This document shows positions 44,057-54,100 of a stretch of 64,000 nt of DNA, piece by piece. Position 1 is the stretch's first letter; each line of letters begins with the position of its first letter. The position numbers were made by a program, and so were the translations under genes. The stretch lies in the NCBI RefSeq assembly GCF_001263205.1, contig NZ_CP012333.1:9095501-9159500 (forward strand). The letters run 5' to 3'. The stretch comes from Labilithrix luteola (GTDB lineage Bacteria; Myxococcota_A; Polyangia; Polyangiales; Polyangiaceae). The notes beneath the pieces are model-generated. The model saw only the letters and a program-made list of their open reading frames with translations, ran no database searches and was not told the origin of the DNA.

Positions 44057-44802
44057 TTCGACGAGTTGCGATCCACGAAAGCGCTCGTGATGGCATTCCG
44101 AACCTCGCGCATCAGGGCGTCACGCGCCGCTTTGCGCTCGAGTTTGGCATGCGTCGAGCTTTCGATGAGGGGGTGAATGGTGACGTCGACCGTTGCCCCC
44201 GCGGTCGAAAGGAGTCCCTTCGCCGGCAGCACGTTGCGTGTGCCGACGATGGTCACAGGAAGGATGGGCACGCCCATCTCGAACGCCAAGACGAAGCCGC
44301 CCTTCTTGAACGGCAGAAGCTCGCCGGATGGACTCCGCGTGCCTTCGGGAGCGATCCAGATCGGCATGCCCGACGCCAGCTGAGCCTTGGCCTGATCGAG
44401 GCTCGCGATGGCCCGCATGCGATTTCCTCGGTCGACCTCGATCATCCCGGCGTCGCGAATGGCCCGCCCGAAGATCGGAAGGTGGAAGAGCTCCTTCTTC
44501 GCTACCATCCGCATGCGCCCACCGAGCACGTAATAGAGAACCGGGATGTCGTAGTGCGACACGTGGTTGCTCATCACGAGGTAGCTACGTGAGCTGTCCT
44601 TCGGGACATTCTCGCGGCCGTGCACGCGCACTTCGATGCGCGTGTTCTCGATGACGTGGGCGGCGAACGAGGCGAGGCGTCGGTCGCACGTTTCGCGCGT
44701 GAGGCGCCCGAGCGCCGCGTCGAGAACCGTCGGCGCCGACACGGCAATGGCCTCGTAGGCGTTCCTGACCGACAACAAAAGCGACCGGCGGGGCGAAGGC
44801 AT
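44053..44802 (-). CDS. 1-acyl-glycerol-3-phosphate acyltransferase family protein (PlsC-like)
   Basis: 249 aa from ATG 44802; upstream in-frame sequence lacks domain features. Acyltransferase motif I NHVSHYD (H80-x4-D85), motif III EGTRSPSGELLPFKKGGF and motif IV region PILPVTIVGTRNVLPAKG. It transfers acyl chains to a lysophospholipid or lysophosphatidate at the inner membrane. It is coupled to the lipid kinase, and a DUF374 acyltransferase lies 12 kb away after the giant TPR gene, so the area has two lipid-acylation genes. Substrate chain length unknown. Confidence 0.85.
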   Translation of the reverse strand: MPSPRRSLLLSVRNAYEAIAVSAPTVLDAALGRLTRETCDRRLASFAAHVIENTRIEVRVHGRENVPKDSSRSYLVMSNHVSHYDIPVLYYVLGGRMRMVAKKELFHLPIFGRAIRDAGMIEVDRGNRMRAIASLDQAKAQLASGMPIWIAPEGTRSPSGELLPFKKGGFVLAFEMGVPILPVTIVGTRNVLPAKGLLSTAGATVDVTIHPLIESSTHAKLERKAARDALMREVRNAITSAFVDRNSSK

Positions 44803-45119
44803 TGTCGTGGTGGGGGGGGCGAGAACGCGAGAACGCGAGAACGTGAGATGCGAGAGAACGCAAGTGACGTGAACGTCGCAACGCGAACGAGACGAACGCA
44901 AGGCGACGGCCTGGCTTGGCCAGCCTGCCACAAGTAGGCCGGGTTCGTCTCGCCGCCCGAGCACATCCGGCCGCCGAGCGGGCTTGATCGCGGCCGTCAG
45001 GGTCCGTACCATCCTTCGGCCGCCGTTGTCTGGGTTGGTTTCATGAATGATCCAGGCGATTTGATTCGTGCGGCGCTGCACGAAGGCGTGCACGTCGACA
45101 GCTGCGCAGGCCCCGAAGG
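44803..45119. other. Divergent region upstream of PlsC-like and giant TPR genes
   Basis: About 317 bases between divergent starts. Apart from the GCGAGAAC tandem units and a G-run (44811-44819) close to the acyltransferase start, I see no gene or structured element. It should hold promoters for both directions. AAGG is immediately before the TPR start. Confidence 0.4.
44819..44842. repeat. Three tandem 8-bp units
   Basis: GCGAGAAC repeated three times in the region upstream of the acyltransferase gene, followed by degraded copies (to about 44860). A short microsatellite of this size can vary by slippage and alter promoter spacing; no promoter was identified. Confidence 0.7.
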
Positions 45120-48100
45120 ATGAGCGTGACGATGAGCTCGAAGACGATCCGTAGTGCCCTCGGCATTCTGCAGGACGAGCCCGACAACGACACCGCGTGG
45201 AGCGAGCTGCGCGAAGCACTCGGCTTCACCTCCGAAGAGGGCACAGTCATCCCAGGCGACCTCACGGCCGACGAGCTAGCTCAGTTGCTGCTCGCGGCGC
45301 GCAAGGCGCACGAGATGCGTCGTGAGTACGACGCGGTGGCTGATCTCCTCGAGATCGAGGCCGCGCTCGCCGAAGGCGCCGCGAAGATCGATCTCCTTCG
45401 AGAGCTCGCGCGCGTTCGCGACGACGTTCTCCTCGACGATGCGGCGGCCGTCGCGACCTACGAGCGCATCCTCGCGCTCCAGCCGAACGACCCCGAAGTC
45501 GAAGAGGGCCTCGAGCGTACCGCGGCGAAGCGCAGCAAGTGGAGCGAGCTCGTCGATCGCTACGTCGCCGAAGCCAAGACGGCCGGTGACGCGTCGTTCA
45601 GCAGCTCGCTCCTCGTCTCCGCCGCGGAGACGGCGTATCGCTACGGGCAGCCCGAGGAGAAGGCGCCGGTCGACGACGCACCGAAGGCCAAGGGCAAAAA
45701 GAAGAAGAAGGGCGCGGCCGCGAAGGAGAGCGGCGACGCTGCCAAGTCCGGCGAGCGCATCGCGTTCGGCGAGGCCATCGTCGCGCGCTTGCGCGAGGCG
45801 CTTTCGCTCGATTCGAAGAACCGTCGTGCCATCCTCCTCCTCGAGCGCGTCTTCCGCGATCTCGAGCGCTGGGAGGATCTCGCCGCGGCCCTCGAAGCGT
45901 TCGCCGACGAAGTATCCGCCAAGGACGAGAAGCTCGCGGCGCTCGGTCGCCTGGCGCGCGTCCTCAAGAAGCAGGTCGGCTCGATCAATCGCGCGAGCAC
46001 CGTCTACGAGCGCATGCTCGACATCTCTCCGGGCCACGGCGAGGCCACGCGCGCCCTCGTCGACGTCTTCACGCAGCAAGAGGCGTGGGACCACCTGGTC
46101 TCGCTCTACAACGGACAGCTCTCGGGCGGTGGCGTCCGCCCCGGCCAAGAGGGCGGCATCATCGTCCAGATCGCCATGACGCACTGGCGCATGCGCGGCA
46201 AGCCCGAGGCGGCCGAGCCGTACTTCGAGCGCCTTCGCAAGATCGAGCCGGCTCATGCAGGGATGCTCACGTTCTTCCGCGAATGGTGCCGCGAGAAGGC
46301 GGAGCCGTCGCGCCTCATCGCGATCCTCTCCGACGCCCAGCGGGCGATGCCGGAGGGCACCGAGAGAGCGCAGCTCGCCGGCGAGATCGCCCAGCTCGCC
46401 GAAGACGGCGCAAACGCCCAGAAGGCCATCGAGCAGTGGCGCTCCCTCCTTCGCGCCGAGCCGAACAACGTCAACGCGCGCGAGGCGCTCAAGCGCCTCT
46501 ATCGCCAAACCGGCGCGCACAACCACCTCGCCGATGTGCTGCGTTCGGAGCTCGAACGTGTCGCGGCCGACGACGCCGGCGCGCGCCTCCCGATCCTCCG
46601 CGAAATCGCCACCATCTACCGTGACCAGGTCAAGAGCGACTCCGCGCTCGTGACGGTGCTCGGCCAGATCATCGCGCTCGATCCCACCGATCAGGATGCC
46701 GTGCGCGAGCTCGCGCGCGTCTACGAAGCGCTCGGGCGCTGGCGCGATCTTCTCACGACTCAGATGCGCCTCGCCGAGCTCGAGACCGACGGCGCGGTGA
46801 AGGCGGAGCTCTATCGAGCCATCGCGCGTCGCTGGCTCGATCAGTTCTCGAACGTGCAGAACGCCGTGGAGGCCTACGAGCGCCTCCGCGAGTCGCTCCC
46901 CGACGATCGCGAGGCGATCGAGAAGCTGAAGGAGCTCTACACCAAGCGTCGCGCGTACCGCCCGCTCTACGATCTCTACGAGCTCGAGTCGCGCCGCGTG
47001 GCGGGCGCAGAGCGCCGCGCGATCCTCGCGGAAATGGCGCGCATGGCGGCCGATCGCCTCGATCGCGGCGCCGACGCGGCACGCCTCTACAAGCAGATCC
47101 TCAGCGAAGATCCGACCGACATGGGCGCGCTCGACGCGCTCGAGAAGCAAGCCGAGCGCGACAAGGACTTCCTGACCGTCGCCGAGGCCCTCGAGAAGCG
47201 TGCGGAGCTCACGACCGATCCGACCGGGCGGCTCGTGGTGCTGCAGAAGCTCGGGAGCGTCTTCTCCGATCGACTCCAGGACCATGCGGGCGCTCTGCGC
47301 ACGTGGCGGCGCGTCCTCGAGCTGTCGCCTGGTCACGCCAAGGCGCTGCGCATCCTCCGCGAGAGCTACCTTGCCATCGGCGACTACGACGGGCTCACCG
47401 AGCTCTACGCGCAGTCGAGCGACTGGGAAGGCCTCGTCGAAGTGCTGTCGGGCACGGCGGATCGCTCGTCCGACGCGCAGACCAAGATCGACCTCTCGTT
47501 CCGCGCCGCGGCCATCTTCGAAGACAAGCTCGAAGCGTCCGAGCGCGCATTCCGCGCCTACGAGCGCGTGCTCTCCGTTCGGCCCGACGACAAGCGAGCG
47601 GCCGCCTCGCTCGTCCCGATCTACGAAGCGGAAGAGAAGTGGGCGCGGCTGCCGGCGCTCTACGAGATCCTGCTCACGCACGCCACGGACGACGTCGAGC
47701 GTCGCGCCCTCTACCGCAAACTCGCCACCGTCACCGGCAACAAACTCTCCGACCGCGCGGCGGCGTTCCGCTATGCCACGAAGGTCTTCGAGATCGCCCC
47801 GACCGAGCCTGGTGCGGTGCGCGAGCTCGAGGACTGGGCGCGTGCCTCGGGCGAGTGGATGCTCTTCGTGCGAGCTCTCGAGGCCCGCGCGGCTTCGAGC
47901 CATGCGAGCGACGAAGAACGCCGCACGCTCCGGATGATTCTCGCCGACGTATCGGCCACGCACGCCGGGCGCCCCGAAGACGCCATCGGCGCTTACCGCG
48001 AGCTCATCGCGGCGAACCCGCACGACGAGGAAGCGATCGCCTCGCTCGATCGTCTTCTCCGCACCGCGCCGGAGCGCCGTGACGACCTGCGCTGGCTCTT

Positions 48101-51100
48101 CCGCCTGCGCGCAGACCGCACCGACGAGCAGTCGCGTATCGCCATTCTCTCCGAGTGGGCGATGCTCGAAGAGGAGGCCTTCGCGTCGCCCGAGGGCGCG
48201 GTCTCGCTCTACCGCGAGATTCTCTCGGTCGAGCCGACGCAGATGCGTGCGTTGCGCGCGCTCGCACGCCTTCTCCTCGCCGCGGGTGACGCGGAAGGGG
48301 CAGCGTCGATTCTCCAGCGCGAACGCGACCTCGAGGCCGGCGGAGCGCGCGTGGCTCGCGAGCTCGATCTCGCGCGCCTCTACATGGGGCCGCTCAAGAA
48401 GCCGACCGAGGCGCTCTCCGCCGCTCGTCGCGCGCTCGAAATCGCGCCGAACGACGCGCAGATCATCGCGGTCGTCGAGGAGCTCCTTCCGGTCGCCGAG
48501 ACGCGCGGTACGGCCGCCATCGTACTCGAGCAGGCCTACGAGGCGAGCGCGGCGTGGGCCAAGCAGGCCGACGTCCTCGCCGTACTCATCGCCACGGCGT
48601 CGTCGAAGCGCGATCGACTCGTGCTCCAGCAGAAGCTCGCCGACGTGAAGGAGAAGGTCGGCGACAAGGTCGCGGCGTTCGACGTCGTCGCGCGCGCCGC
48701 GGCCGAGAACCCGACCGAACTCCCCGTGTGGGACCGCCTCGCGGTCCTCGCGAACAAGACCCACCGCACGCAGCAGTTCGTCGAGGCGATCGCGCAGGCG
48801 CTCCCCGAGACCGGTGAGACGGATCTGCCCTCGGCGGTGGAGATCGATCTCGCCGAACGCGCGGCCACGCTCTACGACGAGATGCTCGGCGAGATCGACC
48901 GGGCCACGCCGTACCTCGATCGCATTCTCGCGCGCGATCCGGCCAACGTCCGCGCCTTCCAGCGTCTCAAGCAGATCTTGACCACGCGCGAGCGCTGGCT
49001 CGATCTCGAGACCCTCTACGAGCGCGTCATCGCCGTCACCACCGACACGGCGCGCCGCGCAGATCTCTTGAACGAGGTGGCCATCGTCGCCGAGGAGATC
49101 ACGGGCGACGCGAACAAGGCCATTCATTACTACGAGCGAATCCTCGAGCTCGATCCCGAGCACGATCAGGCGATCTTCGCGCTCGACAAACTCTATGGCG
49201 CGCAGGAGCGCTGGCAGAACCTCGCCGACTTGCTCGCGCGTCGTCTGTCGCTCGCGGCCAATGCCGACAACACCCAGCTGAAGCTGCGCCTGGGCACGCT
49301 GCTCTTCTCGCGGCTCGCAGATCCGAAGTCGGCGCTGAACTATCTCGAGGAGGTGGTGACCGCGGATTCGGCCATCCGCGAGGCGCGCGACCTCGTCGAG
49401 AAGTGCCTCAGCCACCCGGATCTCCGGCAGCGTGCCGCGATCATCCTCGAAGGCGTGTACGTGGAGCGCGAAGAGATGCGCGACCTCGTGCGCGTGCTCG
49501 ACGTGCGTCTCGAAGCGGCCACGGGAGAGGTGGAGCGCCGAGACCTCCTCCGGCGCATCGCCGAGCTGCGTGACGAGCGCCTCACCGACGACAAGGGCGC
49601 GTTCGAGACCTACGGCAAGCTCCTTCCGCTCGCTCCGGGCGACGTGGAGGCCCGCCAGCGATACCTCGAGATCGCCGGCCGCCAGAACATGCTCGACGAA
49701 GCGGCCGACGTCCTCATGGCCGCCTCGAAGAACGCCGAGTCGCCCGAGCAGCGCGCCGAGCTCCTCGCCGACGTCGCGAAGATCTACGAGGAGAGCGAGC
49801 AGACCGAGCGCGCCGAAGCCGTGCATCGTCAGGTGCTCGAGCTCGCGCCCGAAGACCCCACCATCGCGCTGCCTGCCGTGCGGGCGCTCGAGCGTCTCTA
49901 CGCAACGTTGCCGAACAAGAACCGTGAGCTCGCCGACGTTCTGCGCGTCCAGATCAAGCTCGAGGAGTCGGTGCCGGTGCGGCGTGAGCTCCTCGGTCGA
50001 CTCGCCTCGATCTGCGAGGAAGTCCTCCAGGACGACGCGGCGGCCATCGTCGCGTGGAAGATGCGGGTCGACGATGATCCGGCCGACGAGCAGGCGCTTG
50101 CGGCACTCGACCGGCTCTACGAGCGGACGGCGGATCACCGGGCGCTCGTCGAAGTGCTCCGCGCGCGCGAGCAACGCGCCGACGGCAGCGAGTCGCGCAA
50201 GGTGCTCATGGTGCGCACCGCGCAGGCTCTCGCCGACCGCATGGGTGAGGTCGACGAGGCCATCGTGGCCTATCGCGCCGTGCTCGACGACTTCGACGCC
50301 GATCGCAACGTGCTCGGTGCGCTGACGGCTCTCTACGAGAAGGGGGCGCGCTGGCCCGATCTCGCCGAGACGCTCGAAGCGGAGCTGTCGCTCGCGACGG
50401 ACGATGCCGATCGCATCGCGCTGCTCACGCGCCTCGGTGACGTGCGCCGCAAGCGCCTCGAGGAGATCGGCGAGGCCATCGAGGCCTACCGTCAAGCGCT
50501 CACGCTCGATCCCGACAACGCCACGGCGCGCACCGCGCTCGAGGAGCTCCTCGACGACGAGCGTGCTCGCGCCGATGCGGCCGAGATTCTCCGGCCGCTC
50601 TACGAGTCGAGCGGTGCGTCCGCGAAGCTCCTTCGCGTGCTCGACATCCAGATCGAAGGGGAGGGGAGCGTCGAGGCTCGTCTCGACCTTCTCGCACGCG
50701 CCGCCGACGTCTCCGAAGGTCCGCTGGCCGACATGGCGCGTTCGTTCGGTTACGCGTCGCGCGGTCTGAAAGAAGCGGCGGGTGAAGCATCGCTTCCGTC
50801 CTGGATTTCCAGGGCGGAACGCCTCACGGCGCGCACGGAGCAATGGCCGGCGCTCGTCCAACTCTTCCGCGACATGGTCGCCGAGATCCTCGACGAGGAG
50901 CGCCAGCTCGAGCTGCTTCTGCGCATCGCCGAGCTCGCGCGTACGAAGCTCGCCGACTCTGCGCTCGCCAAACAGTACTACCGCAAGGCGCTCGATCTCC
51001 GGGGCGAGAACACGATCGCGCTCGTCGCGCTCGAGCAGCTCCACGAAGAAGCCGGAGAGCACGAGCTGCTCCTCGAGATCCTCAAGCGCCGCGCAGAGGC

Positions 51101-54100
51101 CGCCGAGACGGATGCGAGCCGTCGAGAGATCCTCTACAAGCAAGCGCGCATCTGCGACGGAGCCGTCGGCGACCGCGATCGCGCGATCGGCGTCTACGAG
51201 GAGATCCTCGAGATCGGCCTCGACGACCCCGCGCTCGACGCGCTCGAGCGCCTCTACACGGCCGCTTCGCGATGGGGCGATCTCGTCGCCATGTACGAAC
51301 GCGAGCTCGTGGCCGACACCACGAACGGTGAGCGACGGGCGCAGCTGCACCACGCGCTCGGTCACATTCACGAAAAGGATCTCGGCGAGGTCGAACGCGC
51401 GTTCGATCACTACGCGGCGGCGCTCGGCGTGATTCCGACGCACGAGCCCACCGTGGCTTCGCTCGAGAACCTCATGACGCAGCCGGCCCATGCCGGGCGC
51501 GCCGCCGAGATGCTCGAAGCGGTCTATCTGACGCGCCTCGACTGGCGCAAGGTGATGGCCGCCACCGAAGCGCGCCTCTCGAGCAGCGAGGACCCCGACG
51601 AGCGCCGCGCACTGCTCAAGCGCCTCGCCAAGCTGCACGAGGAGCAAGAGGAGAACTACAAGGCCGCCCTCGAGGTGATGGCGAAGCTTCTCACCGAAGA
51701 CGTTACCGACGAGACCACCTGGGCGGAGCTCGAACGCCTTGCCCGCGTGGCGAATGCCGAGGAGCGCCTCGCCGAAATCTATGCGTCGGAGCTCGAGAAG
51801 ATCACCGCCGACGAGCCGGGCACCGCCAAGCTCGCCTTCCGCACCGGTGAGCTCTACGAAGCCCAGAAGAACGACACGCGCGCGCTCGCCTTCTTCCGCC
51901 GCGCGTACGCCTTCTCGCCGGAGGAGCAGCAAGACGCCTTCAAGGCGACCGACCGCATTCTCATCCGCGGCGGTAAGCCCACCGAGCGCGTGGCGCTCTA
52001 CCGAGACGCCCTCGAGTACCGGGTGGAGCCCGAAGACAGGCTCGCCACGCTTCACACCATCGCCAAGGTCGAAGAAGAGGAGCTCAACGACGACGACGCG
52101 GCGATCGCGACGTATCGATCCATCCTCGACGTCGACGATGGCGAGGTGGCCGCGCTCGCCGCCCTCACGCGTCTCTTCACGCGTCGTGCTCGCTTCCGCG
52201 ATCTGGCCGATCTCCTGCGTCGTCGCGCCGAGCAGAGCGCGCTGCCCGAGGAAGAGGCGCATTTCCGCCTGGACCTCGCGCGCGTGCTCGACGAGCGGCT
52301 TGGCGAGGCCGGTTCCGCCATCGACGAACTCGAAGTCATCGTGGGGCTTGTCCACCCGCGAGGGAACGACTCCGGCAGGGCCGCTGTCGCCGCGCTCGAG
52401 GCCATGCTCGGTCGCGAGGAGCTCAAGCCTCGCGTCGTCGAGATCCTGAAGCCGATCTACGAACAGATCGACGACTGGAAGAAGCTCGTCGAGGTCGCGG
52501 CCCACCGCCTTTCGATCGCGACCACGCCGCACGAGAAGGTCGCCGTGCTTCGTGACACGGCGCAACTCCTCGAGGAGCGCGGTAACGACCTCGACAAGGC
52601 CTTCGACTGCTTGAAGGAGGCCTTCACGCTCGACCCTGACGATGGGGATACGCGCGAAGAGCTCGATCGGGTCGCGGTCACCACCGAACGGTGGGACGAT
52701 CTCGCCGACGCCTACGAACAAGGCATCGCGAAGATCGACGGCGTTGGGCAAAAAGAGCTCCTCGAGGCGCTCGCCAAGCTTCACGACAAGCGTCGCGACG
52801 ACCCGCGCCGCGCGCTCGACGCATGGGATCGTCTGTTCCGCCTCGACGAGAGCGACGATCGCCCGCTCGGCGAGATGGATCAGCTCGCGACGCTGCTCTC
52901 CGACTGGCCGATTCTCGTGCGTGTGCTCGCGAAGCGCGCCGAGCTCTGCGGCGACGACGAGGAGCGCGCGAGCCTGTGGCGCCGCATCGGCGAGGCGCGC
53001 CGCGACATGCTCGACGACGCCCAGGGCGCCATCGACGCCTACGAGCGCGCCCTCGAGGTCGAACCCGAGAGTGCGTTCACGATCGACAACCTCATCGAGC
53101 TCTTCGAAGCGCGCAACGACGCCGCGCGTCTCGTCGACCTCTATCGACGTCGTGTGGAGCTTTGCGGGGAGTTCGACGAGGAGCTCCGCCACCGCCTCTT
53201 GCTCGACGCGGCCAAGTGCTACGAGGTCGGTCTCGGTGACCGTCGCGAAGCCGTCGTCCTTCTCGGTCAGGCCCTCGCGGCCAAGCCGGACGACATCGAG
53301 GTCATGCAGCTTCTCGCGGGTCTCTTCGAGGCCGAGAAGATGTGGCCGGAGCTGCTCGACAACCTGCGCGCGCAGGCCGACGCGGAGAGTGATGGCGCCA
53401 AGAAGGCCGCCCTCGTTAAGCGCATCGGCAAGCTCCTCGCCGCCGAGCTCGACGACCACAAGAAGGCCCTCGAGGCGTACCAAGAGGTCCTCGCGTTCGG
53501 TTACGACGAGGAGGCGGCGAAGGCCATTCGCGACATCGGTGATGCGCGTGACGAGCTGCGTGCAGAAGCGGCCGACGTTCTCGAGCCGATTCTGCGCTCG
53601 GGTTCGGAAGGCGACGACCTGAAGGCCCGCAACGAGCTTCTCGTCAGCGTCCTCGAGCTGCGCCTGCGCGCGCAGAACGAGCCCGCGGATCGAGCGGCGA
53701 CGCGCCGTCAGATCGCCGAAGTGGCCGAGCAGGCGCTCGGCGATCTGAAGCGCGCAGAAGGGGCGCTCGCCCAGGCGCTCTCCGATGCGCCCTCCGACGC
53801 CTCGCTCCACGCCGAGATGAGCCGCATCGCGGGCCTGCTCGGCAAGGAAGGTTGGCAGCGCTACGCCGACGTCCTCACCGAGCGCGCGGCCTCGATCTTC
53901 GACGGAAAGGTCACCGCCGACCTCTTCGAGCGGCTCGGCAAGATCGCCGAGACGCATCTCGAAGATCTCTCGCGCGCGGCCGACGCCTACACGCGTTCCG
54001 CCGAACAGGGAGGCGATTCGGCGCCCATCCTCATCGCTCTCGAGCGCGTGTTCGGGGCGAAGAACGACACGCGCGCACTGTCCGACGTTCTCGAGCGGCG

